64,000 nt of DNA, taken from the NCBI GenBank assembly GCA_045862995.1, contig BTVX01000002.1:62001-126000 (forward strand), written 5' to 3'. Below are positions 49,570-57,170 of this stretch, one piece after another (the stretch's first letter is position 1; every line of letters starts with the position of its first letter). The translations under genes were made by a program, and so were the position numbers. Source of the DNA: UBA2387 sp019454665. GTDB lineage: Bacteria > Armatimonadota > Fimbriimonadia > Fimbriimonadales > Fimbriimonadaceae. The notes under the pieces were generated by a model that did not search any database, was not told the DNA's origin, and saw only the letters and a list, made by a program, of their open reading frames with translations.

Positions 49570-49680
49570 CGGAAGGAATCTCCATCGCATTGCCGAATCC
49601 TGTTCGACGGGCGGCGGTCCTGGGTCCATGACGGGCGTCATAGATTCTGCGGCGCGGCTCGGGGAAAGTCGAGGAAGCGA

Positions 49681-50255
49681 TGAGGTTGATGGGTCTTTTG
49701 AGTCTGGGGTTTCTCCCTCCCCGCTGGAGGTTCGCCTGCTTTGGCGGGTTCGGCGCGCTCGCCGGCTCGTTCGCCTACGTGGCGAATATCTCGAACGCGA
49801 CCAGCTACCTCTCCGACGACCCTAAGGCGTGCATCAACTGCCACATCATGACCCCGCAGTACGCCACGTGGCAGCACTCGAGCCATGCCCGCGTCGCCAC
49901 GTGCAACGACTGCCACGTGCCTCACGACAACGTCTTTCGCAAGTACTACTTCAAGGCACAGGACGGCGCGCGCCACGCCTTCATGTTCACGTTCCGCATG
50001 GAGCCTCAGGTGATCGAGGCGCACGCGCCGGGCAAAGCCGTCATTCAGGAGAACTGCGTCCGCTGCCACGTGCGCCAGATCGGCGACGTGTTCCAAGACG
50101 TTCACTCGGGCTCGAAGCGGCCCTGCGTCGAGTGTCACCGCGAAGTCCCCCACGGGAGTGTCCACAGCCTCTCTTCGACTCCCAACGCCGCCGTTCCACC
50201 CTTGGAACCCGTGACTCCCAAGTTCATGCGACCCAAAGACCAAGAACAACCATGA
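49681..50255 (+). CDS. nrfH: cytochrome c nitrite reductase membrane subunit (NrfH)
   Basis: NrfH (about 191 residues) is the tetraheme quinol dehydrogenase that anchors NrfA in the membrane. One N-terminal transmembrane segment (FACFGGFGALAGSFAYVANI) is followed by four heme motifs CINCH, CNDCH, CVRCH and CVECH. The Met region near the first heme is CHIMTP. The Shine-Dalgarno GAGGAAG precedes ATG 49681. The stop overlaps nrfA as ATGA. Confidence 0.95.
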
Positions 50256-51715
50256 GCAAACCCAACGACTCCAAATCTCGTCCCATCGCCGGCTGGCTGC
50301 TGTTCCTGGTCGCCGGGATCGGCGTGTTCGCCCTCGGCATGTTGGCGAGCAGCATCACCGAGCGGCGCGCGGAGACCGTCCCGGCCAGGCTCCAGTTCAT
50401 GCAACCCATCGCGGACTTCGAGGCGGACAACGCCAAGTGGGGCCAGAGTTTTCCTCGGGAGTACAACTCGTGGGAGTCCACCAAGGACACCAACGAGAAC
50501 TCCAAGTACGGCGGCTCGGGCTTCAGGGACTACCTTGAGGAGGACCCACGGCTCGTGGTGATGTGGGCGGGCTACCCGTTCGCCAAGGAGTTCAATCAGG
50601 CCCGAGGGCACTACCACTCGGTGGACGATGTGACGGGCACCAAGCGCATTGACGAGAAGACGCCGGGAACGTGCTGGACGTGCAAGAGCCCCGACGTGCC
50701 CCGCATGATGGAGAAGGTGGGCATCGAGCAGTTCTATTCGGGAAAGTTCGCCGAGTTCAAGCCGGAGATCAAGAACCCGATCGGCTGCGCCGACTGCCAC
50801 GACAACAAGACGATGCAGTTGCGCATCAGCCGTCCGGCGCTGGTCGAAGCCTTCGATCGGCAGGGCAAGGACATCAGCAAGGCCACCCACCAGGAGATGC
50901 GGTCGCTCGTGTGCGCGCAGTGCCACGTGGAGTACTACTTCAAGGGCGACAAGAAGTACCTGACGTTCCCGTGGGACGAGGGCTTCAAGGCCGAGGACTT
51001 CGAGAAGTACTACGAGAAGAACGAGCACGTGGACTGGACCCACGCCGTCAGCGGCGCAAAAATGATCAAGATGCAGCACCCCGACTACGAGGTGTATCAG
51101 CAGGGAATCCACGCGTTCCGCGGAGTGTCGTGCGCCGACTGCCACATGCCGTACCGGTCCGAGGGCGGCATCAAGTTCACCGACCACCAGATCCGCAGCC
51201 CCCTTTACAACATCCAGAACGCCTGCGGCGTTTGCCACAAGTGGAGCGAGAAGGAGGTCATCGGTCGGGTCGAGTCCATTCAGGACAAGAACAAGGAACT
51301 GCTCGCAGCGGCTCAGGACGCCATCACGCGCGCCCATCTGGAGATCGGCGACGCCATGAAACTCGGGGCGACCGACGCCGAACTGGACGGCCCGCGCAAG
51401 CAGATCAGCAAGGCGCAGATGTTCTGGGACTACGTCGCCGCGAACAACGGGATGGGCTTCCACGCGCCGCAAGAGTGCGCCCGCGTGCTCGCCAAGGCCA
51501 CGAACTACGCCCAGATGGCCCGCATCGAGGTGGCCGTGATCCGCGCCCGTTTCGGCGCTGGTCCGTTCGCCATGCCCGACCTTGGGTCGAAGGCCAAGGC
51601 TCAGGAGTTCATCGGGCCGTTCGTCGAGTCGGCCAAGGCGAAGACCGCTGCGACCACGGCCGCGCCTGCACCCGCGCCGGCGCCGGAGGGCGCGAGTGCG
51701 GGTCGAACCTCGTGA
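50252..51715 (+). CDS. nrfA: pentaheme cytochrome c nitrite reductase (NrfA)
   Basis: NrfA reduces nitrite to ammonium with six electrons in the periplasm. The 487-residue product has an N-terminal signal anchor (GWLLFLVAGIGVFALGMLAS) and five heme motifs: CWTCK, the catalytic Lys-ligated heme 1, then CADCH, CAQCH, CADCH and CGVCH. The active-site region KMQHPDYEVYQQGIH holds the His and Tyr typical of the family. A C-terminal Ala/Pro-rich tail follows residue 455. It is coupled to nrfH and overlaps the downstream resB-like gene by 20 bases. Confidence 0.96.
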   Translation: MSKPNDSKSRPIAGWLLFLVAGIGVFALGMLASSITERRAETVPARLQFMQPIADFEADNAKWGQSFPREYNSWESTKDTNENSKYGGSGFRDYLEEDPRLVVMWAGYPFAKEFNQARGHYHSVDDVTGTKRIDEKTPGTCWTCKSPDVPRMMEKVGIEQFYSGKFAEFKPEIKNPIGCADCHDNKTMQLRISRPALVEAFDRQGKDISKATHQEMRSLVCAQCHVEYYFKGDKKYLTFPWDEGFKAEDFEKYYEKNEHVDWTHAVSGAKMIKMQHPDYEVYQQGIHAFRGVSCADCHMPYRSEGGIKFTDHQIRSPLYNIQNACGVCHKWSEKEVIGRVESIQDKNKELLAAAQDAITRAHLEIGDAMKLGATDAELDGPRKQISKAQMFWDYVAANNGMGFHAPQECARVLAKATNYAQMARIEVAVIRARFGAGPFAMPDLGSKAKAQEFIGPFVESAKAKTAATTAAPAPAPAPEGASAGRTS

Positions 51716-52880
51716 GACCCTGAGCTACCGTCACGCATGGACGCTCGCGCTGGCCGTTCTCGCGGCCGGCGTGGGCCTCCACCTCGCAACCGGCCCCGTG
51801 CCTCGGTCGCTGGTCTCCCTCTCGCTTTTGTGGGCGCCTGCGGTGGTCGCGGCCTTATGGAGCGCGCTCAAACCCGAGAGTGCCTCGGCGAGATTCCTGG
51901 GTGGCGCACCGTTGGCCGTCGCCTCGACCACCGTCGCGTTGGTGCTGGCGTTGCCCGGCGCTGTGTGGCCGACGGATGCGTTCGCCAGGTTCGGTGTCGC
52001 GTCGGTGTGGGAGTCTTGGCCGTTCGGTTTGTGCGCGGTGTTGGTGGCGACCAACCTGGCGGCCTCCTGCGCCCGGCGGGCAAGGCCGCTGACGTGGCGC
52101 AACCTCACCTATCTGGCCTCGCATACCGGGTTGATCGTCGTGCTGGCGGGCGGGGGGTTGAGCAGCGTATTGCTCGACCGACGCCAGATGGTGCTCACCG
52201 AAGGGGTGCCCAACAACCTGGCGAAGTCGGCGGATGGGTCGGTCCAGACGCTGCCGTTCGAGGCGACGCTCAGGGAGTTCCAGTTGGAGACGTTCCCGCC
52301 CACGCTGGTCTTGGCGAAGTACGACCCCGAAACCAAGACGGCCCAGGCGACTCCCGTGGGCAGCTTCGTGGAGCAGGGGATGAGGGCCACGGTCGAGGGC
52401 GTCTCGATCGAGGTGCTCGAGTTCGTGCCCAAAGCCGTCGACGTGGATGGCGAGTGGCGGGCGATGCCGTGGAAGTCCGCCGCGCCTGCGGCTCGGGTTC
52501 GAGCGACCCGCGGGGGGCAGACGCTGGAAGGCTGGGTCTCGTGCGGCGGGCTGGAGTCGGCTCAGGCGGGCTTGGAACTCGATGACACCACCGCGATTCT
52601 GATGCCGCCCCCGAGCGCGCGACGCTACCGCTCGACGGTGGACATCCGCCAAGGGGACCAGGTGGAGCAGGTCGCCATCGAAGTCAACCGTCCCGTGCCG
52701 GTGGCGGGCTTGCTGCTGTATCAACTCTCCTACGATGAGACGATGGGCGCGGCGTCGCTCACGAGCGTGCTCGAAGTCGTCGAGGACCGTGCCGTGCCCA
52801 TCGTCTATGTCGGCATCGCCTTGACGCTCTTGGGGGTCATTGGCCAACTGGTGTTGGGCACCAGGTGGGAGAGCCGATGA
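51696..52880 (+). CDS. ResB-like cytochrome c maturation protein
   Basis: A roughly 394-residue membrane protein starting at GTG 51696, preceded by GGAGGG inside the end of nrfA. About four hydrophobic helices (for example WTLALAVLAAGVGLHLATG, LTYLASHTGLIVVLAGGGLS, IVYVGIALTLLGVIGQLVLG) surround a large outer domain. This is the layout of ResB/Ccs1, the apocytochrome-binding half of System II heme lyase. It is divergent in sequence, so the call rests on topology and on its partner ccsA. It probably matures NrfH/NrfA. Confidence 0.75.
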   Translation: MRVEPRETLSYRHAWTLALAVLAAGVGLHLATGPVPRSLVSLSLLWAPAVVAALWSALKPESASARFLGGAPLAVASTTVALVLALPGAVWPTDAFARFGVASVWESWPFGLCAVLVATNLAASCARRARPLTWRNLTYLASHTGLIVVLAGGGLSSVLLDRRQMVLTEGVPNNLAKSADGSVQTLPFEATLREFQLETFPPTLVLAKYDPETKTAQATPVGSFVEQGMRATVEGVSIEVLEFVPKAVDVDGEWRAMPWKSAAPAARVRATRGGQTLEGWVSCGGLESAQAGLELDDTTAILMPPPSARRYRSTVDIRQGDQVEQVAIEVNRPVPVAGLLLYQLSYDETMGAASLTSVLEVVEDRAVPIVYVGIALTLLGVIGQLVLGTRWESR

Positions 52881-53659
52881 TGCCGCTCGCGCCGATCGTG
52901 GTCGGGGTGAACGCCTTGGCGTGCGTGTTGTTCCTGCTCAGGCGCGATAGGTGGGGCTGGGTGGCCCTTGCGAGTGCCGTCGCGTTGAGCCTGACCCATA
53001 TGGCGGTTCTGTGGACGACCTTGCACCGCCCGCCGCTAAGAACGCTCGGAGAGACCCGCTGGTGGTACGCCACGTTGGCACCCTTGGTGGGCGGACTGCT
53101 GGCCCGCAGGTTCGAGGCTCGGTCGCTGGCGGCGGTTTCGGCCGGGATGGGAGCGTTGTTTGGGACGATGAATCTGGCTCAGCCCGAGACCATGGACCGG
53201 ACGCTGATGCCCGCTTTGCAGAGCCCGTGGTTCGTCCCGCACGTGCTGGTCTACATGCTGGCGTATGCCGCTTTGAGCTTGGCCAGCCTGATCGCCTTGA
53301 TCGCCTTGGTCCGCTGGGGTGTGACGAAGGCGCTCCCGTCCCCATCGGAATCCGACCTAGCGCATCGGCTGGTCGTGGTCGGCTTTCCGCTGCTTTCGTG
53401 CGGTCTGATGTTCGGCGCCGTGTGGGCCAAGCAGGCGTGGGGTCACTACTGGGCTTGGGACCCCAAGGAGACGTGGGCGTTGCTCACTTGGGGTGCCTAT
53501 CTCGTGTATCTGCACCTTCGGCTCAAGCGCACCATGTCGCCCGTGGTGAACCTATCGGTGCTGTTGGTCGGCTATCTGGTGCTGCTGGCGTGTTGGTTCG
53601 GGATCTACTCGATGCCGTCGGTGGTCGAGTCGGTCCACACCTACACCCGGACGGACTGA
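52877..53659 (+). CDS. ccsA: CcsA-like heme transporter/lyase for cytochrome c maturation
   Basis: A 260-residue polytopic protein with about eight helices and the tryptophan-rich heme-handling motif WGHYWAWDPKETWALLTWG, diagnostic of CcsA/CcmC/CcmF. It acts with ResB to export heme and attach it to CxxCH/CxxCK motifs. ATG 52877 overlaps the upstream stop (ATGA). It completes an nrfH-nrfA-resB-ccsA operon. Confidence 0.92.
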   Translation: MMPLAPIVVGVNALACVLFLLRRDRWGWVALASAVALSLTHMAVLWTTLHRPPLRTLGETRWWYATLAPLVGGLLARRFEARSLAAVSAGMGALFGTMNLAQPETMDRTLMPALQSPWFVPHVLVYMLAYAALSLASLIALIALVRWGVTKALPSPSESDLAHRLVVVGFPLLSCGLMFGAVWAKQAWGHYWAWDPKETWALLTWGAYLVYLHLRLKRTMSPVVNLSVLLVGYLVLLACWFGIYSMPSVVESVHTYTRTD

Positions 53660-53665
53660 AGGGAC

Positions 53666-54244
53666 TCAGCCGACTTTCGGGGCCGCCATCGCTTTCGGCG
53701 CGGTCACCACGGCCTTCGACTTGGCGAGCGTGCCCTTGGTGTCCTTGCGGAGTGCGCTCAGGCAGTCGCCGCAGCACGTGTAGTAGCGGACACCGTTGAA
53801 ATCGGCAAACCCGGCCGCCGAAGCGTAGTCCTTGATGGTCTCGCCGGAGATCGGGCACACGAGCGATTCCTTGGTCACCTTGGCGAACGCCTCGGCTTGA
53901 GACGCAAAGGCCGCCTTGCCCGCCGCGTTGGCGAAGTAGTAGCGGATGCCGCCATGGTCGGCCCAGGCCTTGGCCTTCTTGGCGGTGATGGGGAGTCCCG
54001 TGGCGGGGTCGAAGAGGAACTCGCCGATCGTGTCTCCCTTCAGGGCGTCCTTGGCGAGGAACTTGGCGGGCGAAGACTTGAACTGGCCGTCGCATCCGCC
54101 ACAGCAGAACGAGAAGCGTGCGCCGGCGAAGTCGACTTTGGCGACCGACTCGTTGGCGGCGGAGTGCATGACGGCGCAGACGATGGGCTTGGCGTCTTGG
54201 GCGAACGTGCCGGCGAGAGCGAGGGATGCGATGAGAGACAGCAT
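53666..54244 (-). CDS. exported protein with two TRASH/YHS-like metal-binding domains
   Basis: A 192-residue product with signal peptide LSLIASLALAGTFAQ. It has two similar domains with Cys clusters: CAVMHSA with ARFSFCCGGCDGQFKSSPAK, and CPISGETI with VRYYTCCGDCLSALRKD. A YHS-like YYFANAAGKAAFASQAEAF lies between. Such Cys-x2-Cys pairs bind heavy metals (TRASH/YHS family), so it may buffer copper or other metals near the nitrite reductase, to which it is convergent. The TATAAT box is 9 bases before ATG 54244; the longer frame to 54364 is not supported. Confidence 0.75.
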   Translation of the reverse strand: MLSLIASLALAGTFAQDAKPIVCAVMHSAANESVAKVDFAGARFSFCCGGCDGQFKSSPAKFLAKDALKGDTIGEFLFDPATGLPITAKKAKAWADHGGIRYYFANAAGKAAFASQAEAFAKVTKESLVCPISGETIKDYASAAGFADFNGVRYYTCCGDCLSALRKDTKGTLAKSKAVVTAPKAMAAPKVG

Positions 54245-54253
54245 GGTGGTTTC

Positions 54254-54259
54254 ATTATA
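54254..54259 (-). promoter_or_regulatory. -10 box of the TRASH-like gene
   Basis: Consensus TATAAT on the minus strand, 9 bases before ATG 54244. Confidence 0.55.
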
Positions 54260-54334
54260 GCATGGCCCGGCAACAAATCGGCACGCGCAGGTTCGGAACC
54301 GGGACCCTTGAGCCAGCCGAGGAACACAACCATG

Positions 54335-54358
54335 TAAAATGAAATCGAATCTCGGAGG
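54335..54358 (+). promoter_or_regulatory. -10 box and ribosome binding site of ytxH
   Basis: TAAAAT (54335-54340) is followed by a leader with a strong GGAGGTG Shine-Dalgarno, 9 bases before ATG 54370. This single gene uses a classic leader, unlike the many leaderless genes nearby. Confidence 0.6.
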
Positions 54359-54369
54359 TGACATCTACC

Positions 54370-54612
54370 ATGAGCGACAACAACCACGAAGAGAAGAACG
54401 CGATGCTGTACCTGCTTGCCGGTGTGGGCCTTGGCGCCCTGATCGGCGTTGCCGCAGGCATGCTCTTTGCCCCGAAGGCGGGCTCAGACACGCGCGACGA
54501 ATTGGCTGGCAAGTTCAAGGAACTCAAGGCCAAGACCGAGGGCTGGATCGCCGAGCACAAGGCCAAAGGCAAGGAAGCGCTCGAAGAGGCCGCCGACGCC
54601 ATCGGCGCGTGA
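54370..54612 (+). CDS. YtxH-domain small membrane protein
   Basis: An 80-residue protein with one helix (MLYLLAGVGLGALIGVAAGM), the typical LFAPKAGSDTRDEL motif just after it, and an amphipathic C-terminal helix. This is the YtxH/gas-vesicle-GvpP-like general-stress family. It is probably a membrane-anchored stress protein; the molecular role is unknown. Confidence 0.88.
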   Translation: MSDNNHEEKNAMLYLLAGVGLGALIGVAAGMLFAPKAGSDTRDELAGKFKELKAKTEGWIAEHKAKGKEALEEAADAIGA

Positions 54613-54621
54613 TCGTTGTTC

Positions 54622-54655
54622 GGGTTGCGGGGGCGTCTAGTGGCACCCGCAACCC
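54622..54655. repeat. inverted repeat at the ytxH/metalloprotease 3' junction
   Basis: GGGTTGCGGG (54622-54631) pairs perfectly with CCCGCAACCC (54646-54655). The right arm encodes the C-terminal Met-Gly-Cys-Gly region of the convergent metalloprotease. It may work as a terminator although no T tract follows. Confidence 0.45.
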
Positions 54656-57081
54656 ATGACCCCTGCACCAATCGGAGCGCCCGGCGGCACGCTGGGCAAC
54701 GCGGGGCGCATTTCTTCAGCGGTCGGCTTTTCTAGGAACCGCTTGATCTCGTTCGCCAATCGCCGCGCGTGCGCCTGTTCCGCCGGGTCGGACGGGTTCA
54801 CCCGAACCGAGGCGAGCCGCTCCTGCAATCGCACCAAGGCGTTTTCCGCAGCCGACCGCACGGCAGGGCTGCCTTCCAAAACCAGCAGCTTGATCCGATC
54901 CACGACTCCCTGGTGGACCCGCCGCCGAATCTCGTTGGAGACCGTGCCGAACTGTTGGTCCGCAAGCCTGCTCAGCAATCCGTCGAGCGAAGGCGCGTTG
55001 CGGTCTTTGCGGTGCTGTTCGACCAGACGGGCCGCGCGTTCGGGGTGAAGGAGCGCCGCCAGCACGATGTCGGCCGCCGAGCCCGCCGCCGCCAACGGGT
55101 CGAACACGAGGCCCGTGTCGCGGGGGAACATCTCTCTTGCGTTGCCATAGCCCGAAGGCGCGGGCGAGAGCAAGCGCGTGACGGAATCGGGCAGGTCGAG
55201 GAAGTCCGGTTCCAAGCACGCCAGCAGCGCCTCGATCGCGCGAGACTGTTGGTCGTTCGGGACGGGTTGGGTGGGCACTTGGCCGTCGCCTTTGACCGCG
55301 TACGCATAGTTCACGCCGCCGATCAGCTTGGCCGCCGCATCCACCTGATACCGGTGCCACAGATACACGGGGACGAGCGTCTCTTCCAGCAGGCCGAGCG
55401 GCGTCCCTGCCCGCAGGTTGCGTTCGCCGAAGCGGAGCAGGGCAACCCTTCGCACGCGAACGGCCTCTTGAAGCGAGGCCACGGGGTCGGCCCCATTGTC
55501 CCAGACCGAGGCCATCGGGTGCGCCGAGCCCGCCGATCTGCCGTCTCGGTCGCCGAGGTAGGGCATGCCGCTCCGAATGCCTTCGGCCACCACGCCGGCC
55601 AGGAAGTCCCTTTCGTCGGTGCCCGGCGCCGGCTGTCCGTAGGCCCACTTGACGGCGAGTTTGTCCCAGGCCCCGATGCCCGTGGCGTAGCATCTCGCGA
55701 TGTCGAGCGTTCCGTCGTCGGCCACCGTGACCAAGGGCGCAGGGTAGTCCATGACGGAGGCGCGGCCGTAGGAGCTGGCCGCGAAGTTGTGGGCAAAGCC
55801 GAGCGTGTGGCCGACCTCGTGGGCCGAAAGTTGCTTCAGCCGCTCTAGGGAGAGCCGCACAGGGTCGTCGAACTCGCCCGAACCCGATCGCTCGGCCCCG
55901 AGCAGGCCCTCGAAGAGCAGCCGGTCTTGCCGAACGCGCAAGGAACCGAGCGTGACGTGGCCCTTGAGGATCTCGCCCGTTCGAGGGTCTACGACCGACG
56001 AGCCAAACGACCAACCCCGCGTGCTGCGATGAACCCACTGGATCACGTTGTAGCGAACATCGAGGGGGTGGGCGCCCTTGGGTAGGAGTTCGACGCGGTA
56101 GGCGTCTTGGAAGCCCGCTTCTTGAAATGCCTCGGCCCACCATCGCGCTCCTTCCAACAGGGCGTTTCGGATCGGCTCGGGAGCGCCCCGATCCAAGTAG
56201 TACACGATCGGCTTCTTGACCGGCGATACGGGCGCCGAGGGGTCGGCCTTCTCCAATCGGTGCCGCGCCACCCAACGTTTCTGGACGGGCTGGTCGATCG
56301 GCGTCGAGTAGTCGAAGAACGACACGCTGAACATGCCCATCCTCGGATCATCGGTGCGGGGCGTGTAGCCCGAGCCCGGAAGCCGGATCATCGAGTGGTG
56401 TTGGACGAGCGTGACCGATGCGGGTTCGGGGGTGGTGGACGACACGAATCGGCCCGGGTTTCCATCGGTCGCGAACGTCAGGACGGCCTCGAACTCCAGG
56501 TTGTCGGGGAAAGCGAGGCACGCCTCGGGGTCGAGCGCGCTGCGCGAGGCATCGAGGCGGTAGGCGCCTTGGTTGGCGTTCCGCAAGACTCCGGCAACTC
56601 CATGGGCGTCGCGCACGAGGAAGGGCGTGAGGTCTACAAGGACGGCGCCGTCGGGGTCTTCGGCGGCGACGGGTCCCGCCCACAGCACCGACGAGGCGAA
56701 CGACTCGCGCACGGCGATGCCCTCATCCGGGTTGGCCGAGCTGGCGCGATAGCCCAGGTTCTGCGCTTCGAAGAGGATGCGGGAGCCTAGGCGACGCACG
56801 TCCACGACATGCGTCTCGCCCAACCGGCCGCGATCGAGGCCGACATCGTTGGAGCCCAAGCCCTGCCTCAGCGAATCCACGTAGAGGAACTCGGCGCACT
56901 TGCCTCGGGCCGCCGGAGCAGGGAAGCGGACGTAGACCTGGCCCTTTCGGGTGTCCAGATAGGTGGGGAACAGGCCGCTGCGCCGTTCGAGGCCGACAGT
57001 CTTTTCGGAAATGGAGGGCACCTTGGCCTGCGCGTCCTGAACGGCTCCCGCAAGGCAAACGAACGCGACGACAGCAAGCAT
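54637..57081 (-). CDS. secreted zinc metalloprotease (DUF5117/DUF4953-like)
   Basis: An 814-residue exported enzyme (signal LAVVAFVCLAGAVQDAQA) with the metzincin motif HEVGHTLGFAHNFAASSYG (three His, catalytic Glu) and the downstream Met-turn-like VMDYPAP. The N-terminal half carries TLVQHHSMIRLPGSGYTPR and FFDYSTPIDQPVQKRWV, seen in DUF5117/DUF4953 proteins. The C-terminus ends GVMGCGCH. ATG 57081 starts the signal peptide; the longer frame lies over the S9 peptidase gene. The next gene upstream on the strand is also a secreted peptidase. Confidence 0.88.
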   Translation of the reverse strand: MLAVVAFVCLAGAVQDAQAKVPSISEKTVGLERRSGLFPTYLDTRKGQVYVRFPAPAARGKCAEFLYVDSLRQGLGSNDVGLDRGRLGETHVVDVRRLGSRILFEAQNLGYRASSANPDEGIAVRESFASSVLWAGPVAAEDPDGAVLVDLTPFLVRDAHGVAGVLRNANQGAYRLDASRSALDPEACLAFPDNLEFEAVLTFATDGNPGRFVSSTTPEPASVTLVQHHSMIRLPGSGYTPRTDDPRMGMFSVSFFDYSTPIDQPVQKRWVARHRLEKADPSAPVSPVKKPIVYYLDRGAPEPIRNALLEGARWWAEAFQEAGFQDAYRVELLPKGAHPLDVRYNVIQWVHRSTRGWSFGSSVVDPRTGEILKGHVTLGSLRVRQDRLLFEGLLGAERSGSGEFDDPVRLSLERLKQLSAHEVGHTLGFAHNFAASSYGRASVMDYPAPLVTVADDGTLDIARCYATGIGAWDKLAVKWAYGQPAPGTDERDFLAGVVAEGIRSGMPYLGDRDGRSAGSAHPMASVWDNGADPVASLQEAVRVRRVALLRFGERNLRAGTPLGLLEETLVPVYLWHRYQVDAAAKLIGGVNYAYAVKGDGQVPTQPVPNDQQSRAIEALLACLEPDFLDLPDSVTRLLSPAPSGYGNAREMFPRDTGLVFDPLAAAGSAADIVLAALLHPERAARLVEQHRKDRNAPSLDGLLSRLADQQFGTVSNEIRRRVHQGVVDRIKLLVLEGSPAVRSAAENALVRLQERLASVRVNPSDPAEQAHARRLANEIKRFLEKPTAEEMRPALPSVPPGAPIGAGVMGCGCH

Positions 57082-57170
57082 CGTAGGTACGGACGACGCT
57101 GGGGCGTCGGTAGCCGCACCGAAGTTGGGCCGACGGGCCGGGATTGCCCCGGCCCGTCCCTGGGAGCGGT

